Source of the DNA: Mycocentrospora acerina
Taxonomy: Eukaryota > Ascomycota > Dothideomycetes > Pleosporales
DNA length: 64,000 nt
Direction: 5' to 3'
Assembly (NCBI GenBank): GCA_022701365.1
Contig: JAKUHH010000068.1
Coordinates: forward strand, 125,189-189,188
Below, in pieces: positions 33,851 through 46,230 of the stretch (positions are counted from its first letter, which is position 1; the number at the start of each line of letters is the position of its first letter). The position numbers and the translations under genes are program-made. A model generated the notes under the pieces. It saw only the letters and a program-made list of their open reading frames with translations, ran no database searches and was not told the DNA's origin.

Positions 33851-35643
33851 CTTGAGTGTATGACCGAAATGCCGCAAGGGTTTGTGGGCGGAAGTGGATG
33901 GAGAGAGAGAGACACCGAAGAAAGCTCCTGTCGACATATAGGAAGACACTGCACGGCTTTTGTACTGTCCTCTGGCGTCGTCGATCATCGCGATTCGTGT
34001 GTTGCTTCCCCGCTCCAATTCAACCACGACAGCAGGTTTCCGGCAACGCCCTTGGCATCACGCAGTTCTGTCCGTTCAAGGTAGCAAGTCCAGTTCATGA
34101 CGGATGTCCTTGTGGTGTAGTTACTCTACGTAAATGTGAGCGTCCAATGGTCGCTTTGAAACAGCTCACGATGCTGATCTCTTCTACATCCGCCTTGGGG
34201 TATCAATATAAAACATTCTTGGACCAATCGGTGTCTCTCAAGACAGAGCTCCATTTAGTATCGGCTCCGGCTCTCGTGATGGCGTAAAGTCTTGACCTTC
34301 TCGATCTCGTTAGATAACTCCGCACTTCGCTGAACACGTGGGTTAGTAGCGCAATAGTTCGGTCATTTTAACGCAGCCCCGCCGATCATTAGAAACGTGC
34401 GAGCAAGATGTGGTTTGCTTCGTCGATTCGCACGCAGCCTAAGGCACGATGTAAGCACTGTACCTCGATTAGCGGCTCTACCCGTCAATACGATATGGTG
34501 TTACCTAAGCAGTGGTCCAACTTCATGAATGCTACCGTCTGTCGCAGTGGTGGTGATGAGTTTCCCTGATTCCTGATTACATAGATGTGGCTAGCGCAAT
34601 CTATTGCTGCGATACCGCTAATTTCTCAGGGCCAAGATGTTTGCCAAGTCTCACTGAGGATAGCATAGCCTATTCGATGTGATAAAGCTTAGACGCCTGT
34701 AAGGGGTGATGAATCAATGGTTTGAGGTTCAAATATAACTCAACCATTGAAGCTCATCGCAAAGCACGAACGCATTGAGAAAGTCACTGTGACCATGCAA
34801 TCAGAACTTAGACATGTTGCGTTAGATCATGCCGTGTGGCAGCGAGCTTCATGCTATAACAGAATAGCTTCTGCTTGTCAACTATTCAGGAACCGATGAG
34901 AGAGGAGTCAGTACCAAGCCCACAGTCAATATGCTTTTAAGGATAGCCAAGGGAGATCATTACACCCTGACAAGCTTGTGGTCGAGAACAATGGGTGGAT
35001 ACAGATGCGATATTGGCATGGCTCTGTAATCTAAGCATTATTTTCTTTTTAACAACCTTGAATCATGAGCAGCTCTAAGTTATAAAGAGGCTGACACCGG
35101 CCCTTGTGCATGTCCCACTCTCATAGTGCAGAAGTGATACAGGTTCGTATTCGATTAGTGACATGAACATAGAATGTTCTAGAAAAGCCCAATTCGGAAA
35201 GATTATGTCAAAGAATGGAGTAGTTTGAAACCATTCCCGTGCGACTGTCAGGACACAGCTCTATTCCGCTGTGCCATCCAAGCTAGAAGAAAAAGTACTA
35301 TGATATATCACCCGATAGACCGCGAAATAGAACGGTACATATCCTAAGGTGAAACTACTTCCTAGAAGCAACGTAAAGTGGTAGCGGTTTAGCAAATTCA
35401 TGATAAATATGGGCAATGATTATACTCACGCCCCCCCCCCCCTCTCCTTCAAATATCGCAGCTTGTGAACAAAATCGAGGAATCTATTTTCGCTTTGTAT
35501 ACAACCATAACAGTACCGAAAATTTCTCATTATTCTCTTTTCTAACCAACGTGGATAGCCAACTATCGGCGGCATAAGAGTGCGATCATTTTTTTCGTTA
35601 AGCAGATAGCTCAAAATATGCAGCATTTGAAGAGTTCAGAATG
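33851..35643. other. Intergenic region with a 12-base C run
   Basis: About 1.8 kb. A homopolymer of 12 C lies at 35431-35442. No gene is recognised. Confidence 0.5.
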
Positions 35644-37060
35644 TCAAGCGCGGGTGACTTGCCAGTCCTTGGAGACATGGATGGCGACGTCAGGCGGCTG
35701 TGATGTGAGGTTTCGCTCTGAACTTGCGTCATCTTGAGTGACTGTCGATCGGTATTTATTGTTCTGTAATATCTTAGCGACAAGGGCTGCAAAGCATGAC
35801 TTAACTGTAATACGTACTAGTTCTATCCATGCTTTGTAGTTATCTGGTCTTGCATGAGGAGGCACCAAGTGTCCGCTCCGTGAAGATACTTTGAGAGAGG
35901 AACTCTGCTCTCCAGAGTTGCCTGAACCATATCTGTACTTTGCTCTTAATCGCTTGTAGAATGGTCTTAACAGCGGAATGTTGATGCATAGACCTGCTAG
36001 CATGAGTTCGACGGTACAGAGCATGAATGTGGTAAGAGAGGTGCCAGTCAGGTTTCCAATCAGATCTACAGCGAGTCAGTACTTGATGTTAGGCCCAAGG
36101 GCAAAATAATTTATGAAAGGCGTACCAATTGTGTAGATTTGAACTAAAGGCATATTAGCTGAAGTTTCTCATCATCTTTTCCTCAGCTGAACTTACTGAA
36201 TCTTGCAAGCGAAATGACGCAACAGGCCAGACCGAGTCCGAAGCAAGACAAGACTGCGAGTTTCTCAGTCTTCCGCATCTGCAATGCCCAAACAGCGCGG
36301 ATTGGTAAAATAAAGATCATGAGATCAGTGACTAAGTTGGTCATGATGAGACACTTCAGCACCAGGATCTGGTCCACGCATTTTCCGATGCGATCTGTAG
36401 TCCATTGTTGCGATATAGGATCACAAAGAAAGATAAAAACAAAGTTGAAGCAAATTGCCCATGTTAGAACGATAGCACCAACGCCATATACCCAGCCACG
36501 CAGCTGCAGCGCAAAAACTCGCATGTACAGCGCGAGTTGGCTCATCTTTAGGGCAGCTAAACACCAGATATAGACGAGGGTGAAAGTGAAAGTGATCTAG
36601 AAGCAAAACCCTAATTAGCATGCCTCTAATCTCAAAGGAATTATACAGCCCTACCTGCATAATGTAGGGCAGATTGTGAAGTACTACACTTGAGATTAAT
36701 TTTGGTTGTTCAAGTTTGGTGGAAATATCGCTTCGGTGTCAACTCACATTTGGGAAACACATCTGACGCAGGGTCAAAGTTGTAGCCCACTCCATTTGTG
36801 AAGACTGTGGTCGATAATTAGCGAGGGCGAACAATCTCTGTCCATCATCGCGACGACTTACCAGCGACACTGAGACCAATGGTTGTGCTTGACAAAAGTA
36901 GGGCCACAAGTGATAGTATATCATCGGCCCCTAATCCAACTCCTCGAAATCGGCCGAAGACCCGAAATGCCACCACGATTGCGAAGAAGACCCACAGCAC
37001 GGAAATGGCTACGAGGGACTGTCGAGCACCCTTCGTCATGGGCAGGTGTTGCAGCTCCAT
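35644..37060 (-). CDS. Fungal rhodopsin-domain (PTH11-like) seven-helix membrane protein
   Basis: Six exons, 37060-36862, 36804-36748, 36683-36655, 36596-36197, 36143-36126 and 36065-35644, give 374 residues. About seven hydrophobic segments can be counted, starting with SLVAISVLWVFFAIVVAF. Family marks are RVFGRFRGVGLGADDILSLVALLL in the first loop, the LALYMRVF segment, FxxxFLCDPISQQW, CVDQ, and DLMIFILPIRAVWALQMRKTEKLAVLSCFGLG. The soluble Ser-rich C-terminus is cytoplasmic by analogy. Such proteins lie in the plasma membrane and some act as receptors in surface sensing. No extracellular CFEM domain is present. Two exons are only 29 and 18 nt long. Confidence 0.88.
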
Positions 37061-38868
37061 GTTGAGCAAAGAATAGACAACAAAATGTGACTCTAGTAAA
37101 GATGAAATACTTTTGAATCCAGAAGCGATAAAGGAGCGAAATGTGGAGCAGCTGCAAGTGTTAGAGGAACGATCTGTGGAGAGGCTGCGAGTGTTTAAGG
37201 AACTCTACGCTGTTCGTCAAGTAAGATGAAACTGTCCCTAGCATAAATCCAACGTAATGGATAATTGATTGACGCCTTTCCCTCAAGATCGTAGTTGAGT
37301 GCTACCAGCCCAGTCCTGCGACGGCTTCATGAGTGGCCAGCGAGCTGAAAAGCATTACACGGTTCGCTATCGGGTACGAAGGAGACTTGTATTTTCAGGA
37401 ATCCAGAACTGGCTCCATCACAAACCTAAATAGGCGAATTGAGAAAGTCCAAAAATGCCATGTTGACGTAAGTTTCCGCAGGATGTAAATTTTGTATCGC
37501 ATGGCTCTTCAAGGGATAGCGTTGGGTATGCACACGCCAGAATGAGGTGTGAACAGCAGATGCTTGCTTAATCAAGCTGGAGATTCACATGCTGATCTAA
37601 AACAGGTTGGTATCTTCAACTTCAGAAAGGATGATCTACTTGTGCCCAAGAAATCATTCATCTCGTGAGCGCAGCCTTTGGGCGTTGTTGACATGCTACC
37701 AGCGGCCATCATGACTCGAGACGATGGGGACTAACGTCCCGGCCGTCGCTTCCGTCGGGGCTTCGGCGTATTTCCACCCAACGAAATCTTGGACATTACC
37801 CTGCTACTGCGGCAGCGACGCTCAAGGTGGTTACCTCATGCTTCTTTGGATGCAGTCAATCACTGCGGCATTCGCCAGAAGCCGGTACGCTATCCTCTTG
37901 ACGGTTTGCTCGCACTTTCGCCAATGGGCATCTTTGTTTGCTCCAACATGCACATCCCACCAAGTCGACACACGCTTCACTATTGCACTCTGCGTCACAC
38001 TGATCTGACCATCATCAAGACAAAGCCGCCAGCAGCGAACAGACGAGTGGCAATCGACTGGCATGAAATTTCAACCCCGGTCCTGCTGACCCACAGTCAG
38101 GCCGAAAACAACATGGTACTCCTGATTCCTTCGACGACGGCTTGGGTTGAATTGCTTGTGATCGATCCAACGACCAGTCCCTGCCCCACATTTACTTCCC
38201 CACTGCCTTGGAATTCAATTTGCGGCGCGTGAGGCGCGGGCCGCGGGATACACCATCTTGAACGGCGGATAATTGGCGCCTGCTTGCAACTTCGCAATTC
38301 ACTCGTCGCTCCTATACTTGATGTGCTCAAAACGATTTTAGCCTAGCACCGACGGATTTCCGCTAAATCAGTAGCAAACAGGGGCTGCAGCCAATGACTC
38401 AATTGACAGACGTAGATCCCACGAGAATTTGACCAACGAAGTTCCGTCTCAAGCCTTACATTAGCTGTTTGATCCAATCGCCACCGCACACATGACCCAT
38501 ATTCGCATTGGTGGGCTATAATACTTTTGAGTACACGGAGTAGAATGTCCCTAGCCTGTCGATCAGCAGTTCTAGCATATTTAGGTCTTTGCGCACCTAT
38601 GTACCAGGATCTCCCCATTTTGCGGTCTTCGTTGCGCATCTCTTCCAGGAAAGATAGGTATAGGACCGAAGTAATGATCCACTCAGAATCCTTCACCACT
38701 CTTGGAAACTCCGCTTCAAATCCTACGAATTGAATCGCGCCATCCACACTCGCGAGACAATCTCCAGGGCCGGAGACACCGACGTGTTCGCGTATTGTCA
38801 AAATAGTTTGTTAGTCCTCTTTACTTTTGTGCAGTGCGTCTTGCCTTTGTTCCTGTACCGCACCCATC
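37061..38868. other. Intergenic region, possibly with gene remnants
   Basis: Open frames at 37789-38232 (plus) and 38343-38801 (minus, 152 codons) are GC-richer than their surroundings, but neither has a recognisable domain nor a convincing ATG-led structure. They may be relics. Confidence 0.4.
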
Positions 38869-40579
38869 ATGGCGTCCCAATCGGTCCTTGTGGACAGCCT
38901 CAAGGCAACTTTCTCGTTGTCAACCTTCGTGTACCTTTTAACCCTCTGGATTGGCTACCGTATTTCAATTGCGTTCTACAACATCTCGCCTCTCCATCCG
39001 CTTTCCCGCTTTCCTGGTCCAAAGATCGCCGCAGCATCGTATCTGTATGAGGCTTACTACGATTGGCTGCTTCTTGGTCGCTATGGCAAAGTCATTGCTC
39101 GAATGCACGAGCGTTATGGTAAATTTGGCCCAGTGCCCTGTCATCTAAATGCGAACTGACCCCGTACACAGGCCCCATCGTGAGAATCAACCCTGATGAA
39201 CTTCACTGCGCTGACCCCGCATTTGCCGACGAGATCTACGCTGGTCCCGGACGCGTTCGCGATAAATGGCAACACCAGCTAAACACTGGTGGTGCTGGTC
39301 CTGTTTCTGTTACTGGTTTCTCAACTGTCAACCATGAACAACATCGCTTGAAGAAGGGTGCTCTTTCCAAGTTCTTCTCGCGTCAGCAGATGCTGAAGTT
39401 GGAGGGCGAAGTGCAAGAGTTTGCCCAGTTGACAGTGACTAAGATGATGAAGTCAGCCGGTCATAGTGCTTTCGATGTCAAAGAGGTTTTCAACTGCTTT
39501 ACAGCTGATGTCATGTCACAGTATGCATTTGGCGAACCCATGGGATTTATAGCGCAAGAAGGCTGGGAACCAAACTTTGCAACGTGGGTCAAGTCTTTTT
39601 TCAAAAGTGCGTACATGATGAGGCATAATGCGCTGGCTAGAAAATTGGCTCAGGTCATGCCTTTGCTTGCTGATTACATGGGCGAAGATCTCAAGTCAGT
39701 CATGAAACAGATGAATGTAGTGATCCCCAATTATATCAAGGCTGCTCTCAAAAATCCTGAGAATGGTAGGGTATTTGCTGAAGTGATGGAATCCAAATCG
39801 GTACGAGACGAGGAGAAAGACATGTACTACCTCTCCGGTGAAGGGTTCAACTTCCTTCTGGCGGGCACTGAAACCACTGCTGTAAGATATCTTTGCCCTC
39901 TACCGATGCATTACGTGCTGACTTGAGTGATCCAGGCCATTCTCACCGTCTTTACATACTGGATCCTCGCGAAACCTGAAGTCTACGCCCGTCTCATGAA
40001 GGATCTTGAGGGACTCGACCCTTCGAACTTGAAATGGCTCGAACTTGAGAAGCAACCCTATTTCTGGGCCATACTTCAAGAGTGTTTGCGCATGATGCCA
40101 GGTGTGTCACACAGATCCGCACGCATTGCTCGTGACGAAGATCTTCACTACCAGAGCAAGGACCGTACAATTGATTTTGTCATTCCGAGGGGAACTCCCA
40201 TCGGTATGACATCTATGATCACCCACTGGAATAAAGAGCTATTTCCCGAACCTGATAACTTTACTCCCGAGCGATGGCTTGTAAACGGGCAGCCAGACTA
40301 CCAATTGCAGAAGAAGCTCATCTCATTTGGCAAAGGAAGTCGCTCTTGTATTGGTGAAAAGTAAGAATTCTAGATCGACATTTTGTGCTGAAAATATACT
40401 GACAATACCATAGCTTGGCCTACTGTGAATTATATCACATGGCGGCTCTCATAGCCTTCCGCGTAGCCCCAAGAGCTCGCCTTGTGGATACTACTGTCGA
40501 TGATATATCGTACGATCATGACCTGATTGTGGTGCAGACCAAGAAAGGGTCCATCTCAGTTCGTATCGCGATCGACTAA
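38869..40579 (+). CDS. Cytochrome P450, trichodiene-oxygenase-like group
   Basis: Four exons, 38869-39118, 39172-39881, 39936-40360 and 40414-40579, give 516 residues. An N-terminal anchor (about residues 17-37) is followed by LHPLSRFPGPKIAAAS, the I-helix LAGTETTA, the K-helix ECLR, FTPERW, and the haem loop FGKGSRSCIGEN with the Cys ligand. The RYGPIVRINPDELHCADPAFADEIY segment is typical of the group whose named member oxidises trichodiene, but most members have other or unknown substrates, and no terpene synthase is seen nearby. The start at 38869 has a good context (atcATGGcg) and places the anchor at the N-terminus. Confidence 0.9.
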
Positions 40580-43500
40580 GTGATAGATGGACACAATTCA
40601 TTGCGCAGGTGATTCTATGGGACTTTTTGGCATGTATCTAGCGATAGCCATATCCTAAAGAGAAAGAGTCAACAAGAAACCATGTAACAGTATCTGAATC
40701 AGTCGCGAATAAGCAAAGAGTTCAATTCCACGATAAATCTTCGTATGCTTTCAAACATGCTGTAAATGTCGCCTTCCTTCTAATCGTGTACTCGAGATTA
40801 GAATACCGTTGTCAGGGAGGTCTACTAATGACTCTGATCTGATTGGAACTTTGAATTATTATATGATGGCAAGGTGCCATGGTATGTTCAGCTCTCTCGT
40901 TCATTCAGTGCAAGATTTTCTTTATCAATTCAAATTTCGGCTAGGTCAGCACATTGCTGTAAAATACAACGCCATCTCTAGACATGAAGATGGAACACAG
41001 ATCCAGAATCAGATACGTTTGTATATGCTAACATGCTTAGAAGCTATTCAGTCATCGCAGAACTTGTGAATAACCTTACAGTATTTACTGCCCATCCAAT
41101 ACATCGATGACTGAACTACTTTATTTTCTTCAGTGCAAATATGATGTACACTATGTCCTCCGTACATAGAAATGTGCGATTGTGGCCTTCCCCATGACAA
41201 ATAGGTCGACATCCAAGACAGTTTGATAATCACTGCATCCCGACTGTCCATCTGCAACTTAGACTATTACTGCAAACGTCAGGAAAAGCCCTTATCTAAA
41301 CAGAAAGTCTTGAATGTACTCGTTTCCAGTTATGATCTTAGTCTACTATTGGTCACAATGTGTGTGGGAGGATTTAAGTACTTCTTTTTATTCTTTCTGA
41401 CTTCGTTCTTCAACAACAAAAGGAGTCGCCAGCTCATTTGGAAAACAGTTTTTGGTGAGTATGGAAGTGGCCGAAAAGTCCATTGAAATTAACTGTGTTT
41501 TGTTCATGCCACAAACAGCTCATTTCTCTACTGATGTTGACTCGCCAGTCATGTGTGGGTTTAAGACGTAGTAGCCTGGACCATACGGACATAGAGACAA
41601 ATACCTGCACAAATCATGCATGCTTTGTGTTGATTTTCATGATTAGACCTGACGCAAAGATGTATATTTTGCTCATCTCTGGTTTGCTGAGTGATACGGA
41701 GTAGATTGCTGGGACCGCCGAAGCGTGCGCTGAGCCCAATGCATCCGCTAAAGGATTTGGCCGTTGGCGATAGTTTTGTTTAGAATCACTCTCTCCTACT
41801 AGAACCGATATCGCGGATCAGCGATGCGCTGTTGATCATTTAGTCAAGTGTTAGTCTTCGATAATTTACCGGAATAACGGATATTTGGAATGCAATTGCC
41901 TCTCCCTTCGATGATGCAGGCTTTTTAACGCCTAACCCTTGTCGAGGTGAGTCCTGTCCGTATTCGAATCAGGTAGTATTTCCACTATGAGACCTACTAT
42001 CGCTGAAGAAGCAAGCATGCTGCATGAGTATTTTCAAGGGCTTTAAGATATTCGAACGGAGTAACAACACTTTGTTAGAGCTACGAGAATTTGATTCTGG
42101 AAACATTGTCAATGCAACCGCAAAACTCACTGATGCAGGGAAGTTCTGCCTTCCTGTTGATGACCCGAATTGGCTCGGATAACATACTGGATTTGTGTTG
42201 TGGGACAGAGTGCCGGAGTGATTGGGGAAGTGTGATTGGGTGGGCGAAATTGTTTTGGGTGATAAGAATTTGAGATGTGGTGTTGCGAATCAACCGAGCT
42301 AAACACACGAGACTCACATGTGATAGAGGAATACTGCCTTTGCACAAGTCTTATCTGCTACACAGTCGCTGTTTCTACCAACTATGACGCTCTAGCTGGA
42401 GCAGGAAAACACCACTCTGATCAGTCAAGCACATGGTATTGCTCTAGATATGGATTGAAGCATGCTGGTGACACGCGCCTTGAGGTGGGTTGGTGACGCT
42501 GTCTTTGATGCTATGTTTCGATTCCATGTGATGATGACACCCGCAATAAATACCTTGGCTCCTGTACATGCTCTAGCAATATAGCTTGCTGCCCAAACAG
42601 GTGAGAAGGTAATTTGCAATTTTTTCGATATTCGAATTCTATTTTTCGGACAACGTCTCAGTCAACTAACACTTAATGTGTTAATATGGAATTGTATTCA
42701 AGATCTTCAAAATGCGGATGTTCGACTTGGAAGCTCTAAGAAATTTCTGAGTGGCACGCACAATTGTGGACTAATTTTCGAATCCAAGGGAGCTATAGGT
42801 GGAGTTCAAATGTATAGGAAATAGAAGTGAAGTGATCTTGGTGGCAGAAGTATGAAAGGGGCAAATGGAGAGAACGATTACAAGACATGAAGAGACCATG
42901 GAGCTCAAATGAAAGATATGAAAAGTATTGTAGTGAAGCTGGAGCAGTTCGAAAAGTCAGCCATTCTTGTCGTTGAGTGTCAATCTCACCGCAGATGAGA
43001 GGCTCATCTACTTGAACAGAATTCTCAGAAAACGAAAATTTAAGAATACTCATCATGACATTGCCTAAAAGCAGTACATTGATCCTTTTTTCACACCACA
43101 ACCTATTTTATACTATCTCTTAATATTAAAATAAATCTCCTTAAACGGGCGGCTTGCACAGAATGACCATCATAGGAGATGATGAAACTTTTGCAAGTTC
43201 ATTCGGACGCCTTCGGTAAGAGCTGATTCTCTGTCAAATCCTTCATAGCTTGGTTTTACGATACCTTTTATCTAGTTGCAACTCTATAAGAGCAAAATGC
43301 CGGCAAGAACGTTTGGTTTCATGCTGGATGAATTATGAAATGTAAGAAGCGGCTCACCCAGTATACCACAGTCTTGCCTTCTGCTCGTCGCCTTGTTGAT
43401 ATCTATCCAGGTTGTCTCAAATTTGTTTCTTTCATCCCACGCGCTAAATGTACGGGTTGTATGATGACTGTGTTTTCTTTATTTTTTTCAATCTTGACTC

Positions 43501-44665
43501 AGACGACTTTCATATTTTTAGTCCCAAAATCTGCCTTACTCGTTGATGACGCATGGGTCAAGTTTTGGTGGCCAGCTTTGGCAGATATAGACATGAAGAC
43601 CGATTGACTGTACGACGCATTAACTTGCGTATTCTTCACCATGGATTTTTAGGCTTCAAATTTGATGCAGTCAGAAGCACAAATCTTTAGCAGAAGTATT
43701 TCCTTGGCGTTCTGTCGGTACCAGACAAGTCGCAATCAACATAAGAGTTGTATGTGACGTCCAAATAATCAAGCTTATTCTGAAATACAAATTGACTCTG
43801 TACAAGTCGACGTTACGAAAATAGCTTAATGTGATTGCATAGAATATAGCTCAGTGTTTGGACAGCGTTAACTTGCCTAACAATTATATGAGTTAGTCTC
43901 ACCAGAATCGCCATCCACTAAAAAGCCGATACGGATTTAAAGATCTATGGTAGGGTAACAATAATCAAGTTGCTGAACATCATCGGTCTTTTGATGTTTT
44001 AAAATACTACGCACAAATTGTTCTGATAAACTTTCACGATTTAATTGCTACGAAGACAGCAGTTTCGAACCTTTTCCAGGTTGCCTAAAGAGGCGCATTT
44101 TGGTGCTTAATTTCTGCTGTTGGGTTTGCAGAGCTGTAAATCAGGTATTACCGCATAAATAGTGGTTGCAGATGTTTTCTGTCATCATGTATCTTGATCT
44201 GGGCAAGGAAAAGGCGTCTTCAAAGTTCTTTTGCCGACGCTGTTGCTTTGATAATATGCTACGGTCTTGAAATTGAATGATGATTATCTTCCTGTCATCA
44301 TCACTACAGGCAATGAAGCTCCGAACAGCATTTCGATGCAATTTCGCTACGCTTTTTGTATCTCCACAGCAACACAGGCTCTTTATCTCCGGTACCAGAC
44401 TTTTCGCAGTATTTTCATCAAGTCTAGAAATCAAATATACCACAAATTTCTGCAACCTTGTGGTACGGCAGTTCGTATTCCCATTCCCAGTGCTGCGTGT
44501 TCATTCCACCTTCACCACGACTTCTGCCAATAAGCCTTTTATAAGTTGCTTGTGCACCTCTACCCTCGACCTTTTCATTTATTAAGAGAGTTTCTATCCT
44601 GCATATTCTTATTCCTAAAGTTCGTAGATTTGAAATTGCCAACGACGGCTCTACAAAACCATACC
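40580..44665. other. About 4.1 kb without a recognised gene
   Basis: AT-rich, with only short open frames on both strands and none with a family signature. I found no LTR, terminal inverted repeat or tRNA by eye. It may hold decayed genes or regulatory or non-coding RNA sequence. Confidence 0.45.
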
Positions 44666-46230
44666 ATGGCGTCAGTTGGGCTCCTGTGCGAGAAACCGAG
44701 GGGGTAAAGCACCAAACTAACTGAGCCAACAGCGACCGCCCCTCCACCCCACCTCCTTCCAAAGGCCAAGGTCATCCATTCCAAGTTCCTCCAACGCCAG
44801 GCACGCCAGGCACGCCAGGTACGCCAGGTACGCCAGGTACGCCAGGTACGCCCGGCCTTCCCATCAGCGGCGACTGGATTACTGGATCTCAGCATGCTCG
44901 AGTGCCTCCGTCACCCAGTGGTGTACCAGGTAGTAGGTTCAGCAACTTTTCAACTCTTCAAACTTCCAAATTGGTACCGTTGTCTTTAAACACCAAGACA
45001 AACAAACGTGGTGTAACTGGTTCACGGACTGGATTGGGAGTCAACAAGGTAAAAAGCAAGGGCAGAAGTGACGCAGGGAAGCTTCTCGATGCTGCGGTTC
45101 GCCAGAAGAAGAGAAACAACGATATGGCACTCGAAAAGCCGTTTCGCTTCATGGATCTGCCAGGCGGTATGCATTTCTCTTTTGGCATGGCCACCTTTTT
45201 GGTAGTGGGCTGATATACCACAGAGATCCGCAATATGGTCTACCACCACACCTACTCTTGTCCAGCACAGGCTCTCCTCGTACACCGGCCACGTCTTGCT
45301 TCCCTACGCACACGCACTCGACTCGACCGCTCGCGCCCCCTCGCATCTGATATCATAGAGAAGCACCATGACGAGGAGCTCAACAAGGTCGTGACTAGCA
45401 AAACGAAGAAGAACAGTAAGAATCATGACATACCTCGCAGCACCAACCGCCCCTTCTATGCCTTCACGCAGACCTCGCGCCAGATCCGCTCCGAGTATCG
45501 CCCCATCTACCTCCAGAAACAGGAAATTGGTATGGACCTAACCGATGTCGTCGCGTATCTGCGAACGTTCTACTCAGATGCAACACATGCGGGCGTTGTG
45601 CTTGAGGCAATGACGGAGCGAAAGATGGACATGCCGTTTACGGGTAACCTGACTATTGCTGTAGGCGACATGGCCAAGGGTGTGGAGTTAGGGACCACGG
45701 GAATTGATGTCTGGCCGTTGCTGGATATCTGGGCGAACAGTTGGAAGATCGAGGCAGGGTTTGGTCGGTACATGAAGGAGGGGTATTCACCAGAGACTGA
45801 TGGCGAGGCCAAAGACTTGTGAGTCTTCTCCTTCAACTTTTTCTCCTCTTTTCCAGTACTTTAGTGGGCAAATTTGCGCTAACATAATTACAGGTACCGC
45901 CTCTTTGGTCGTCGCGTTCTCCGAAACCGTTCGTGCAGCAACATGAATCACCTTTGGCGCATGATATTGCGCACTCAGTCCCTGGCAGCGGTGCGCATCC
46001 ACCGCAAACCGGCCCTTCCCGTCACCTATTCACCCCGCAACCTTCCTTCTGTTGCTAGCCTGATCGGTGGTAATTTCACACGTCCTTACATCCACATCCT
46101 TTTCCGAAAGGAGTGCGCTGAGTCATGGATGATAGGCCTAGAGTCAAAGATTCCCAGCATGTGGCTCATTGACCGTGGCTTCGGTACCATGGAGTACTTT
46201 TATATCAAGGTCGGGGTGCTTGAAGGTTAG
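44666..46230 (+). CDS. LPxEIR (2EXR/F-box-like) family protein A with a Thr-Pro-Gly repeat
   Basis: The secure part is 45124-45166, 45224-45818 and 45894-46230, giving 324 residues from ATG 45124. The motif FRFMDLPGEIRNMVY spans the first intron, followed by FAFTQ-like TQTSRQIRSEYRPIY. These mark a fungal family often annotated as 2EXR or F-box-like, of unknown role. Upstream, the same frame is free of stops from 44721 and carries seven Thr-Pro-Gly units (44794-44856). An ATG in strong context at 44666 can be joined to it through a 29-bp intron (44704-44732), which is very short, so the start is uncertain. Related genes lie at 50380 and 62377. Confidence 0.6.
44794..44856 (+). repeat. Nine-base tandem repeat coding Thr-Pro-Gly
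   Basis: Seven units of acgccaggy, in frame with the downstream LPGEIR exon. The collagen-like TPG tripeptide would be extended and flexible. Copy number probably varies between strains. Confidence 0.8.

Noticed and set aside
35431..35442. C12 homopolymer considered as an assembly gap edge or special signal
   Set aside because: The flanking sequence is continuous and ordinary. It is most likely a simple homopolymer, whose exact length may be a sequencing error.
37789..38232. 147-codon plus-strand open frame
   Set aside because: No family signature, and overlapping open frames occur on the other strand. It is likely chance in a GC-richer stretch.
38343..38801. 152-codon minus-strand open frame
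   Set aside because: No domain is recognised, it lacks an ATG at its 5-prime end and has no clear splice partners. It may be a relic but cannot be supported as a gene.
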